From positions 178,051 to 242,050 of the forward strand of contig CH002899.1 in NCBI GenBank assembly GCA_000149265.1: a DNA stretch of 64,000 bases. Direction: 5' to 3'. Positions 11,340-22,275 of the stretch are shown here, in pieces. The notes below the pieces were generated by a model that was given only the letters and a program-made list of their open reading frames with translations, had not been told where the DNA came from and did no database searches. This DNA comes from Ciona savignyi (taxonomy: Eukaryota > Chordata > Ascidiacea > Phlebobranchia > Cionidae). A program made the translations under genes and the position numbers. How positions within the stretch are numbered: position 1 is the stretch's first letter; each line of letters begins with the position of its first letter.

Positions 11340-11821
11340 AACATTTGTGGTAAAATGTTCGAAAATCTCACACGCGTATTCTTTTTATAACTGCACATGG
11401 AAAAAAAGTTTGGTTTAATAACTATGGGACCCATGCGTTTATGCTTGCAGAAACAAAACTATGACAGTACGGTTAAAACTTTCTGAAATGTTAATTAACA
11501 TGGACCTGATGTGCACATATCTAACATTAACATATATTGTGTAGGGAACAATAGTATCAAGATCGGATTGTTACCTTAGGGACCCATCCGTTTATGCATG
11601 CAGAAACAAATTACATACCCGGTGTATAAAATACATATGGTGGTTAGGGACCCTGCTCGCATATATATACGTATGGTACAAAATGTGTTTTACAAATAGT
11701 GGTGGTAAAATACGTGGTTGACACTCTCTAGTTTATCTTAGCTTTGCGTTTTCACCTCATTTATATGCGTAATAAAATTATATTTATGATTGATTAGGCC
11801 TATTCTACCGAAATAGGCCGA
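11340..11821. other. Intergenic, nothing recognised
   Basis: AT-rich unique sequence. Two weakly similar lines around 11430-11460 and 11575-11610 ('GGGACCCATGCGTTTATGCTTGCAGAAAC' type) suggest an old short duplication. No gene is supported. Confidence 0.35.
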
Positions 11822-11936
11822 AACTGCAATAGCTCCGGTAATCCGACGGTGGGCGCCAGGTGATCTGACGATTGTGCGTGTGTTAACCTCCTTGGTTTTC
11901 CCATTCACGGGGATAAACATGAATATCCTATCCAAT
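11822..11936 (+). repeat. SINE family 1, 3' fragment
   Basis: Contains only the distal body ('CTGCAATAGCTCCGG', 'GGTGATCTGACGATTG', 'TTCCCATTCACGGGGATAAA') and the ATCCTATCC tail. The head is missing, as expected from 5' truncation by target-primed reverse transcription. Confidence 0.75.
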
Positions 11937-12174
11937 GTCAGTTGAGTTAGGGATTCCTGAAAGTTTTAACTCGATTGGATAACGCGTTCTATCTTATGAC
12001 CCGGCGACCAGGCATGTCTGTTAGCAGCGTTACACAGAAAAAACGAGTAAAATCAAAATGATCCTCGTGTTTTTCGGTCTTTTTCTACCGATTCTTCTGT
12101 TATGTACAGAATACTGCATTACTATTGACCTACGTGAAAGCAGTTGTTAAGCCGTGTAATTAAAGACCATTTAT

Positions 12175-12175
<1 letters not shown>

Positions 12176-12214
<39 letters not shown>
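12176..12214. repeat. (TA)n microsatellite
   Basis: An almost pure TA dinucleotide run of about 35 bp follows an imperfect TATATAATA stretch. Confidence 0.9.
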
Positions 12215-12217
<3 letters not shown>

Positions 12218-12618
12218 TGTCAAAATTTCACAGCACAACCCAAATAAATTGAAACCACTCGTCAAAGTCGATTAAGAGAACTCTGAATTGGGGTATAGAA
12301 CTTCCGGCGCGTTTGATCTGTTTACAAATACGGTGGGGTATAAATCTTAATATATCCAATGTAAGAGTCCTTACAATGTTAAGTAGCTTCTTGGAAGTTG
12401 GCCACATAACTTCTTTGTTACAAAACCACAACTTTAGATAGACTGCCGCTTAAGCAATCAGTCTGCTTACCAAGAAGAGACCACAGTGCTTCAAAGATTA
12501 GAGAAACACTTCGAATTATATAAGTGCATATATACAAGAGATACAATTTAGGTCGAGAATAATGTAAAACAATTATAAAAAAATTAATTTAAAAAACACA
12601 TTATGATGCTGCAACCAC

Positions 12619-13833
12619 TTATACTTCAGATTCGACTTCAACTTCTTTGCCTTGTTTATATTGGTGGCTAAAAAATAAGGATGTTTGTATTAAACTTAGA
12701 TTTGAAAAAAATTAAAACAAACTTTAAAATTGAACGTTTATTAATAGGGCGAATTAATTAAAAGTAAATAAACATCCCAAAAAATAAATTTGTCAGAGTA
12801 CCCCCTGCTAAGTGGTCAATGTTGGTTTACTGGAGCTTTTGTAACGTGTGTTGCATATAATACAATTGTGTATACTTTTATTCTTTCCTACATAGTATTA
12901 ATAAACTTACTTTAATACACGTGCTGTTTGAAGAAAACCAGTTATCCCAAGGAAGACGTTGCAGGAACACAAAAAGTAGTTTTTTGGAATAATCACAAGG
13001 CAATATCTAGCCCATATAGTGCCAGTGACTGCCAATGATAGGGACTGATTCAAACTAAGAGATTCCACTGGCCGTGCTAGATCCGACATTCCAGCAAAGA
13101 CAAGACCCTGATAAATAAAAATGTAAGTAACAAGACAGGACAGGACAGGATATTCATCTTTATCCCCATGACTGGGAAAACCAAGGGGGTTAACACACGG
13201 GCAATCGTCAGATCACCTCGCGCCCATCGTCGGGTTGCAGTGTGTTGTATATGATAGACATGTTCCTTCAATTTGGTAGAACCCATTAATCCACTGGGCT
13301 CAGGCAATGTCCGTAAAGTGCCTTGCCCAAGGACACAACCGACTAGCTAGCGACCAGTTTCGAACCCTCAACCTTTTGATTGAAAGGCGACGGAGCACTT
13401 AACCGTTAGACCAACGGGCCGGACAAAAAGGAATTTTCTGTAGTGAATAAAAGTCTGGTTGACTGGCTTTACCTTTTGCCATGCACTTTTAATTTACAAA
13501 TTAACTTACTCATTTACACAATGGGAATTTACAAATCAACTTACCCATTTGCACACTGGGCACCAAAAATGTATCGTCTTTGGACCTATAAATAGAGAGT
13601 GCTTTATATCAACTCAAAATATAAGTCTTCTCTTATTGATCCTGTAAGTTAAATAGCGTAGCATGATAAAGTTTATATACCGAATATGAGCTTGATAAAT
13701 CAGATCATTAAAAGGTAGGTAAAACGTATACCTTACCAGCTGGATGATTCCACTTGGTTTTCATAGCAGGTGAGAGTTTAGATTGTATCTTTAAATCCCA
13801 ACGCTGCGCAACTCTCCTTAACGCCACAGCCAT
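12619..13833 (-). CDS. MPC2: Mitochondrial pyruvate carrier subunit 2
   Basis: Four minus-strand exons: 13833-13737, 13585-13545, 13107-12911 and 12667-12619. They join in frame to 127 aa, the same length as vertebrate MPC2. Family blocks are visible in order: WNHPAG at the first junction, then GPKTIHFWCPVCKWGL in exon 2 and the start of exon 3 (counterpart of GP.T.FFWAP..KW), then LARPVESLS, then IWARYCLVIIPKN, then a hydrophobic helix. MPC2 pairs with MPC1 in the inner mitochondrial membrane to import pyruvate. An open frame reads through the exon 3 donor to a TAA, but AA|GTAAGT is a strong donor and exon 4 gives the expected short charged tail. A family 1 SINE sits in intron 2 in the same orientation. 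Confidence 0.93.
13134..13422 (-). repeat. SINE family 1 copy inside MPC2 intron 2
   Basis: Full-length minus-strand copy. The (AGGAC/AGGAT) pentamer tail is at 13134-13151. The body has GGGAAAACCAAGGGGGTTAA and GATCACCTCGCGCCCATCG. The tRNA-like head ends with the complement of GGCCCGTTGGTCTAACGG at 13405-13422. It lies between exons 2 and 3 of MPC2 and does not touch either splice site. Confidence 0.85.
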
Positions 13834-14612
13834 ATTATTTGGTTACAAATTTCAATTTAACAATGCATATGAGCGGCTTCTAAACAACTTTTACTGGTTA
13901 TTGGGCTATGGCTAGATTAATACAAAATTGTCCAACAATGCATGGTAATGTATTAAGTTATGCACAGCAAAAAATTTTAGAAGCACAACAAATGTGTATA
14001 GTTCCCACCAGAACATCACTAAATTTACGAAGCAGTAATATTACTAAGCAGTAAAAAAAATGTAAAAAATGACATGGCAGTGTTCTTAGTTTTCAAGTAT
14101 TATATACTCGTAGCTTTCTACTTAAACAAATAATACATATTACCGATACAGTTTTAAGTATTGAAAAGCACAGCACTAGTTTTATCAGTTTCTAAAAACA
14201 CAATAGCTTAAACCACCATAAAAGAAAAACTATAGCCATGTAACAAAACCTTCAGTACTCGGAAGTGGTAATATGAAGCAACATAAGAAAAGGCATGGGA
14301 TCAGTATCACATAAGGACCAGCAATGTAGGCCTATATGGTTCTTTAATTTAAATATATGAAGCTAAAATAAATAGTATAAAAATGTGAAAGACTACTGGA
14401 CAAGTAGGTACTTATCTGTTTAACGTTTAAAATTTATTGCACATTTGACAAAAAGTAACACATGCAATATCAGTTATATAAGCGGTGTACCGTAATTCTT
14501 ATTGTAAAAAAACACTTTACTCTGCAAATTTCTTGTTAAACAAACACAATGAATGCAATACATGGTAATAATGCTGTGTAAACAATCTTACTTAGATAAA
14601 TTATTTCTAATT
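13834..14612. other. Spacer between MPC2 and the first SLC7 gene
   Basis: Serves as MPC2 promoter side and SLC7 3' flank. A minus-strand AATAAA (plus-strand TTTATT at 14433-14438) lies about 175 bp past the SLC7 stop and is a plausible poly(A) signal. No coding exon is seen. Confidence 0.4.
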
Positions 14613-16070
14613 TTAAAATTCACCATCCAAGTCAGATTCAGACATAACAACAGGAAAAATCTTTTGCAAAAGACATGTAATGGCATGCATTCCTGTGTGA
14701 AGGCAGTTAGGAAGTCGAGCTGGATTCATGTATATAAATATAAAGTATATTGGAATGCCAGATAGCAAAATAGCAGTTCCTATCAGGGAATCAATGGGTT
14801 CCTGATAAAATGGAACAATAACCAAAAACAAGCATGCAAGACAAAATGAAATTGGAAACAAGATGTTGATCTTTAGAGGTCTAGGTAAATCAGGCTGTGT
14901 GTAACGCAGGTAGATCTGTCCAGCGATGGCCAATCCAACAGTTAACCAATACATGAAGCTGTAGTAGTTGATCAGAGTGAAAATATCATCAACACAAAGG
15001 TAGACAAGAGTGAGGGTGCCAGAAAGCAGGAGACTTGGCACTGGAGTAAATCTGTCTGGGCTAACCATAGCAAAGTAATCGGGAAGCTGTCTTTCCCTAG
15101 CTCCAACGAAAAACAATCGAGAAGAGGCCATGAGTGAAGAATTTAGCGCACCAAATGTAGACATTGCAACTGAGATTGGAATAATAAAGCTGGCAGCACC
15201 GAGTGTGGTTTGTGCAAATCCAACCGCGACAGCATCAGAGGAAACAATTTCAATGGGCGTTAAGACCGCATAATATGCGACATTAGCTAACAAATATATA
15301 ATGGTGCAAATTGGCATTGATATATAAATAGACAAGGGCAGATTACGATATGGATCTTTCAGTTCCTCCACCATGAAATTAAGAGTATCCCACCCAGCAA
15401 ATGAATAAAGACCAGAATACATTGCGAGGGCTATGCTTCCAACATTGCTGGAAGTTTCACCCCATGGATCTGAAAATGAGCCTACTGATGTGCCATTCTT
15501 TGCAAGTGAAATAATACCAGCAATAATGATTACGATCAAGGCAATTACTTTTGCATAGGCAAAGACATCTTGAATTCTTGTACCATATCGAACACTCCAA
15601 CAGTTCATTGCTAAGATGATACAAACGCACATTCCAGCCAACAGCCGAACAGCATAAAAAGGTGGCTCACATGTTGGGAAAAATGGCTGGATTAGATAAA
15701 CCGCAAATGTGAGGGCTATTGCAGCTTGGACAGTCGGTTCAATTATTAATACAGATATCCACAAACGAACAAAACCAACAAGTGGGCCAAAGGCTTCAAG
15801 GATGTAAGCATAGCTTGCTCCAGATTTCACAATCGTTGTTCCTAACTCAGCGTAGCACAGAGCACCAACAAGTGAGAAAACTCCACATATTCCCCAGATA
15901 ATCAGACTTAGACCTGGAGACCCGCATGCTTGTTGGACTCCTTTTGGAGTTAGAAAGATTCCAGAGCCGATAATATTTCCCACAATTAGAGCAACACCAT
16001 TTGCCAGTGTAATCTTTCGTTTCAATTTGACAGCTTGATCTTTTATAGCTAAATTGGAATCTGAACCCAT
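14613..16070 (-). CDS. SLC7 L-type amino-acid transporter (LAT-like), copy 1
   Basis: One uninterrupted frame of 485 aa with the 12-helix LeuT/APC plan. GSGIFLTPKG near residues 36-45 is the unwound helix-1 substrate site. FAGWDTLNF near residue 225 is the helix-6 counterpart. The loop FPTCEPP holds the cysteine that in LAT-type carriers is disulfide-linked to the SLC3A2 heavy chain. The family exchanges neutral amino acids at the plasma membrane; the exact substrate is not readable. The start is the ATG at 16070, placed 15-20 residues before the conserved KRKITLANG block as in relatives. No intron interrupts the coding region, unlike vertebrate SLC7A5/7/8. The neighbour at 17.2 kb is a tandem paralogue. 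Confidence 0.92.
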   Translation of the reverse strand: MGSDSNLAIKDQAVKLKRKITLANGVALIVGNIIGSGIFLTPKGVQQACGSPGLSLIIWGICGVFSLVGALCYAELGTTIVKSGASYAYILEAFGPLVGFVRLWISVLIIEPTVQAAIALTFAVYLIQPFFPTCEPPFYAVRLLAGMCVCIILAMNCWSVRYGTRIQDVFAYAKVIALIVIIIAGIISLAKNGTSVGSFSDPWGETSSNVGSIALAMYSGLYSFAGWDTLNFMVEELKDPYRNLPLSIYISMPICTIIYLLANVAYYAVLTPIEIVSSDAVAVGFAQTTLGAASFIIPISVAMSTFGALNSSLMASSRLFFVGARERQLPDYFAMVSPDRFTPVPSLLLSGTLTLVYLCVDDIFTLINYYSFMYWLTVGLAIAGQIYLRYTQPDLPRPLKINILFPISFCLACLFLVIVPFYQEPIDSLIGTAILLSGIPIYFIFIYMNPARLPNCLHTGMHAITCLLQKIFPVVMSESDLDGEF

Positions 16071-17216
16071 TTCAGTTTTATATAAAAACTACACCTACTC
16101 AATCTGAAAATGAATGCACATTATTATTTACAAATTTACAATTAGGCATTTTAAGTTTTACTTTTGTTGGATTCTTTTAGTATACCAGGATTACAGTTAA
16201 CAAAATAACATCATTTCTTACAATTAATTAATTAGGACAGAATATTTACTTGCAATAAATTTAAGCAACACAGTTTCTGATAATCATTGCAATATTAAAA
16301 ACTCAATATATAGGCATTATTTAACCAAGTGGTATGCACATGCACAAAAAGTACGGAACAACGCAGTAGTACAACAAACTTCATGAAAAGCCTTTTACAA
16401 ATTTACTTTACCGAGCCGTGTAAAAAAAATGCGCTGACAGCGCAAATTTTTACACACTTCATTGCAGATAGTTCTAATTTACCAACAGCTACTGAAACAC
16501 TATAGCCTACCGGTACTGTTGTTTTAACATAGATTTTAAGTGGATGGTTTAAAATTATGCTTAAACAAACAGACCATACAGCTGTTTCCAACACTTCCTT
16601 CCTTATTTCATTTTCTTAGAACAACCAGAAAAGGAGTAAAATAGAATAAAATAAACTTGCTTTTGAATGCATTTTTTTGCTTTTGAATGCAAACAAACAT
16701 AGAAGAGCGCCAAAAAAAATTCCAAGTTTTAAAAAATATATAGTTTGACAATTTTTAACATTAGTGCACATCTTGTTTAGTGACTTTTTGTCTAATTATT
16801 AACTATATAAATTAAAGTATGTGGTATTAACTTTAACAGTGAGTGGGCATTAAGACAATTTCACATACAGTGTTACGCACTTTGTGTATGGTAATGTAGC
16901 AGCTACGTTTTTTATATTTGTAAGACATAACAAGAAGATAAGGTCTATAACAGTTAAAAAATGATATAAAATGATCTACCAGTAAAACATTGGAACACAA
17001 CAGCACTAAACCAAAATAGAAAATTTAGACACAAGTTTAAGACACATAAAACTTTGAGATAAAATTTTAGACTTCAAGGCTAAGATGCTGTATATAATAC
17101 AACCATTGTTGACTTATACAAAAAATACATCAGACACAGAATAGCGTAAGGCAAGTACCTATACACCTAAGTATATCAATTAAGATTTCGAATTTACATG
17201 ACATTGATAAGGTTTT
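16071..17216. other. Spacer between the tandem SLC7 genes
   Basis: Contains the promoter side of copy 1 (TTTATATAAAA lies just upstream of its ATG) and the 3' flank of copy 2. It is AT-rich, with no exon or repeat family recognised. A direct repeat 'TTGCTTTTGAATGCA' occurs twice near 16660-16690. Confidence 0.4.
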
Positions 17217-18683
17217 TTAAAAATCTCCCTCAATTTCCATATCTGAGATAGAAACAGGAAGCAACTTTTGTAGAAATCCGGTTACTGCGTTGCTAATCTT
17301 TGAGAGGAATGCTGGCTGTTTCAAGTAAACGAAGAAAAAGTAGATTGGTATACCAGTTGCAAGAATGGCAGTACCGATTAGTGAATCCCGTGTTTCTTCA
17401 AAGAATGGCACAATAACCAAAAACAAGCAGGCAAGACAAAATATTATGGGGAAAATAATATTAACTTTTAGAGGTCTGGGCAGTTTGGGTTCGGTAAATC
17501 TAAGGTAGATTTGCCCAGCAATTGATAAACCAACTGCTAGCCAATACATGAAGCTGTAGTAGTTAATCAGGTCAAAAACATCACTTACACAAAGGAATAC
17601 AAGAGTAAGTGTCCCTGTGAAAAGCAAACTTGGAGCAGGGGTGAATCTTTTAAAATTAACCATGGCAAGGTAGTCCGGTAAATGACCTTCACGTGCACCG
17701 ACGAAAAACAAACGGGAAGAGGCCATGATAGATGAATTCAGTCCACCAAAAGTTGACATTGCTACAGCAATGGGTATGGTCCACTGCATGACTCCTAATG
17801 TTTTACCAGCAAAGCTGACAGCAACAGCATCCGTTGCTATCAATTCAGCCGGTGTCAAAATAGCATAGTAAGCAATGTTTGTTAGAATGTAAATGATAGT
17901 ACAGAGTGGAAGTGAAATATAAATTGCCTTCGGTAGATTGCGATATGGATCCTGCAACTCTTCCACCATGAAGTTCAGTGTATCCCATCCCGAATAGGCA
18001 TACAGGCCAGAGTATAACGCAAGGGCTATGTTTCCAATATTATTAGTTGTTCCTTTCCAAGGTTCAGCCAATGAACTGGAAGATGTTCCATTGCCAAGTG
18101 CAATAAACCCAACAATCATAATGACAATCAGGGCAAGGACTTTGGCATAAGCAAAGATGTCTTGTATCCTTGTTCCATACCGTACACTGAAGCAATTCAT
18201 TACCATGATTATGATAACACAAGCTGCTGCTAACAAACGTACAGCATAAAACGGCGGTTCACATGTCGGGAAAAACGGTTGAATTAAATAATTCGCAAAC
18301 GTTATAGCAATAGCTGCTTGGACTGTAGGCTCAATAATAAGAACAGATATCCACAGTCGAACAAAACCTACTAAAGGGCCAAAGGCTCGTAAAATGTAGG
18401 CATAACTGGCACCGGATTTAATAATAGTTGTACCAAGTTCAGCATAGCACAAAGCACCGATTAGAGAAAAGACTCCACATATTGACCAGATTATTAAACT
18501 TAAACCAGGTGAGCCGCATTTTTCCTGGACTCCTTTTGGACTTAGAAAAATACCAGAGCCAATGATGTTTCCAACAATAAGTGCCACGCCATTTGCCAGT
18601 GTTATCTTCTGCTTCAGGTTAACTGATTGCTGAGTTTTTGTAACATCTTGAAATGAAGTGCTTGGTTCATCATTTTCTGACAT
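17217..18683 (-). CDS. SLC7 L-type amino-acid transporter (LAT-like), copy 2
   Basis: Single-exon frame of 488 aa that is colinear with copy 1 and closely similar through all helices. It contains GSGIFLSPKG, the FPTCEPP loop cysteine and SGWDTLNFMVEEL. I place the start at the ATG at 18683 (MSENDEPSTS...), which matches copy 1. The open frame runs further to an ATG at 18770, but those ~29 residues have no counterpart. An acceptor-like TTTATAAACAAAG stops just before the chosen ATG, suggesting a 5' UTR splice or trans-splice there. The two copies differ mostly at the amino end, the loop after helix 5 and the carboxyl tail. Confidence 0.92.
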   Translation of the reverse strand: MSENDEPSTSFQDVTKTQQSVNLKQKITLANGVALIVGNIIGSGIFLSPKGVQEKCGSPGLSLIIWSICGVFSLIGALCYAELGTTIIKSGASYAYILRAFGPLVGFVRLWISVLIIEPTVQAAIAITFANYLIQPFFPTCEPPFYAVRLLAAACVIIIMVMNCFSVRYGTRIQDIFAYAKVLALIVIMIVGFIALGNGTSSSSLAEPWKGTTNNIGNIALALYSGLYAYSGWDTLNFMVEELQDPYRNLPKAIYISLPLCTIIYILTNIAYYAILTPAELIATDAVAVSFAGKTLGVMQWTIPIAVAMSTFGGLNSSIMASSRLFFVGAREGHLPDYLAMVNFKRFTPAPSLLFTGTLTLVFLCVSDVFDLINYYSFMYWLAVGLSIAGQIYLRFTEPKLPRPLKVNIIFPIIFCLACLFLVIVPFFEETRDSLIGTAILATGIPIYFFFVYLKQPAFLSKISNAVTGFLQKLLPVSISDMEIEGDF

Positions 18684-21600
18684 TTCTTTGTTTATAAATG
18701 TATAATAGAAAAATGACCTTATTGTTTTGCCTAAATCATAAAAAAGAAACATGTTATGAGACATAGCCAAAGCAACAATATCCAGCCAATGTAGTACTGC
18801 TGATGTGTTAAAGGTTGCATCTTATATATGGCTAAATATAACTGTGTTTGTCCCCGGACAATACAACATAAACTTGCATCCATTGGAATATGATGATTTT
18901 AAAATAATATATGTATTATTTAATATTAATACACCAGAAAAGCTTTTGTCGGCTGCGAACTTGTGTAATTTTGACAACTGCCAAATGTGCCAATGTTTCC
19001 CTCGGGGATATTGCAACTGTTCTATTCTAGATGCAGAAACATAGTTTCACCTATTATACTTATTTTTTTATTATTAATTTATTTCCGTCTTACAATAATT
19101 TTGACTATCAGGTACAGTAATCCTGTACTTTTATTACAATACTAAGGGGTTTCATAGACCGCTATCTAATACATTTATGCTCTTACCTATAGCGCCGTAG
19201 TGGTAATAAATTCTGATTTATTTAAGCAGCTGAGAATTTAAGATGTGCTAACCGCACCTACCAAATCATTGCGTCTAAATAACATCGAAACTCTACACTT
19301 TACAGCTGCCGTATGTGAATTCAAACATACAATGGTAAAAGAAAAGGCGCGCTGCCAACACACGAGGTTCCGGCCAAAATGAATCCACCAACTGAGCGTA
19401 GTAACGAACACGCCCACACAACACCCACAATACACGCGTAACATTTCGTCATAAACAAGCAGCTATAAAAACCTTAAATAATGGGTATTTTGTTCAGATA
19501 AGTGGTCTTGCGGTACCCGTTATATGGAAGGTTAACCAAACTCTCTAACTAAGTAAGCACACGATTGAAGTTCAATTCTAATTTTAAAATATTGATAAAT
19601 ATTTTTCACTTATCAATTTGCAGAATCAGAAGCCGTAGATAGGATAATCAGTGTATCCCCTTAATGGAAAATGCATTATGGGAAAACTAAAAGAGTGTCT
19701 TAAAACCCATTTTGACTCTATTAATTGTCCATATTGACGAATTAGCTTCTGGAAACAGAAACTATAAGATAACATGGTTATCTACCTAAACTGACCGAAA
19801 TAGCTGAGTGGGTCTCCTTTTTTGACATAATTTTATTGCACTATATTTAGCACGTGTATGAAATACATGTTCAGCCTACATCAACACAAATCAAAGGGGG
19901 ATTTTAAGATCAACAAAAATAATAGAAACAGCATACCCATCTTTCACCGATTTCTAGTAAACCCCCGTATCTTTATTAAAAATCTGGTGATCTTGTTTTA
20001 CCCACGCAATACGAGCTGCGGCAACCCTAAGGTGGGCACCAGGTAAATTTGTGAAATATAATATATTTAGGCCTAATCAAATTTTGTTTGCTTTTTTTTT
20101 TAATTTACCTGCTGCAAACTCTCGTGTGAGGATTTTCCACAATCATTATATTAATTGCACCGTTGTACAAGAGGACAACACACTGATCGTCACGACAAAC
20201 GTCATAAAATACGGACGCCCTGTTTTATTGCATTAGCGCCCGTTGTTAGTTTCAGTATAAATTGTCGTGTTTTGTTTTTGCACATCAGTCCACCTGGGAC
20301 TCACCAATATTTTTTTCAGAACTGACTACCACTGCCCCGTTCAGCCTTGAACTTAGCCCTTGCGTTGGCACCGAAACTTTTTATCGTGAGATGGCAAATC
20401 TCACGCCCGTTCCTGTTTTATTACTAAACCGTTGCGCGAGTCATGAATAAATACGACTTTAACCCATATCGTATCGTTGATCGTAAGTCGAAATGGTAAG
20501 GAACCGACATACCCTTTTCTATTTTCTTCATAACTAACGAAATATAATTTTTACTTTTTTCTTTAAGTATGAATAGGGCATATATTCACCTCTCTGTGCT
20601 GCTAGAATCATATTAATTGAATAATATGAGAATTCGAACGGCAACAGTCTGAGCTTGGAAAATCATACTACTCTGTAGTAATACGGTTCTTCAGCACAGT
20701 CTCAAGTTTCATCCGCTGGAGGGCGTGTGAATAAATGCAGCCAGGTTACTTTAAACAATGGGATAACCCCTCACCGAAAACGTGGATTACACGCTGTGGA
20801 GGTACTCGTGGAGAGTGTCTGCCAGCATCCACCTAGTACGGATACTACCCCGAGTGGATTAATTTACACATTGCACGTAGGGGTTTCGGTCTAAGACTAC
20901 CAACTCGCGCTAAGCGCACATTTTGGCTCTTTTTGGCTTACCACAATAAAAATAATTAAACAATTTTTTGTTGGGTAATTGTACAACTCGGCCCGAGCTT
21001 ACTGACTACTCTTAATATCTTAATATTCTAGTAAAATATTTTATATTTCCACTATTTCGTTTGGTCAAGCATTTTTATATTCATATACTAAAATTTCGAA
21101 GGGTAACATAGAAAAAATTACCAAAAAAGAGAAATTACAAACCTGGGTACTTTCCTATTTTTTATAAAGGGCTAAATTTTGAAACCGTCTTGGGTCATCA
21201 CTGTTTTTGTATAGAAATTGGTTTCTATATCCGTCTCGAATGCCCAAAACTCGCCATTTTAACAACCCCTATTAGGTAAAGTAAAACGAAAATGATAGCT
21301 AAAATTATTGCGCCCCTTTAATTTGGTTAGAATTGTTCAGTGCACACAGCTAGTAAAATATTTCCAAATAATTTGATGTGTGACACTGTGATTACTAAAA
21401 TCGGGGAAGCCCCGATTGCGTTTTATTACTTTTGGCAAGTAATGGTGACGATGTTGGTAAAAATTGCAAGAAAGGAAAATGCAAAAAAAAATTAAAAAGA
21501 AGTACATTACTAACCTTTATCTTTAAATTTTATAATATGGTTGTGTAACAGATATATTAGATTGCACATGATGAATTGGAAGTAAGTGCGACAAGAACAT

Positions 21601-22019
21601 ACCAAAAATCTCTATTTCACTAAAAAATATATATATTTATAGAGGTTGATTATTTTATAAAATTTTAAATATAGTTATAGCAACATTAGATAAGCTGTTA
21701 AAAATTTGAAAAATTCAAGGTAAGGTCCACGGATAAGACACAGAATTGTTTAATGACTGGGGTAAACATAAATCTGTTTAGCCGACTGTTAAAATATTGA
21801 TTTTACATACCGGTACCAACCATTAACAGTAGTAAACCCCTGACTGCACTGAGTTAAATACAAACCCTTCAACCTGTAGTCCATGGACAACTGTTGATAC
21901 ACAAAACCCAAGTTTTAGTCTATGGACCATATTAGGGACCATATGTCCTATTAAAACATAGAATTAATACTTATTGATTACACGCTGTAACTGTATTCAG
22001 TTTTTTGTACACCTGTTTA
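18684..22019. other. Intergenic region between SLC7 copy 2 and PEX5
   Basis: Divergent promoters of an SLC7 gene and PEX5 must lie here. Open frames on both strands (for example around 18.8-19.0 and 19.86-20.45 kb) show no family features. Near 20008-20044 the words 'GCTGCGGCAACCCTAAGGTG' and 'GGGCACCAGG' look like a decayed SINE family 1 body. A GC-richer stretch at 20690-20930 is unrecognised. Confidence 0.35.
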
Positions 22020-22112
22020 GGATAGGATATTTTATATTTATCCCCATGAATGGGAAAACCAAGGGGGTTAACATACGGGCAATCGTCAGATTACCTCGCG
22101 CCCACCGTACGT
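22018..22112 (-). repeat. SINE family 1, 3' fragment
   Basis: Minus-strand 5'-truncated copy: AGGATAGGATA tail, 'GGGAAAACCAAGGGGGTTAA', then 'CAGATTACCTCGCGCCCACCG', where similarity stops. It lies about 165 bp upstream of the PEX5 start codon. Confidence 0.75.
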
Positions 22113-22275
22113 TTAACACAGTTTTAAAAGATATTAAAAAACAATTTTTTATTCCAATAATATTTCCCTGCATCTTTTTTCTTTATTTTGTCTATGTAAT
22201 AACATGACCCTTTACACAGCATCTTATCACTGTTAATTCTGGGCAACATTTTTTGTTAAATTTTATATTTAAATC

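Noticed and set aside
18684..18770. Upstream ATG extension of SLC7 copy 2
   Set aside because: The extra ~29 residues are absent from copy 1, and an acceptor-like site lies just before the internal ATG.
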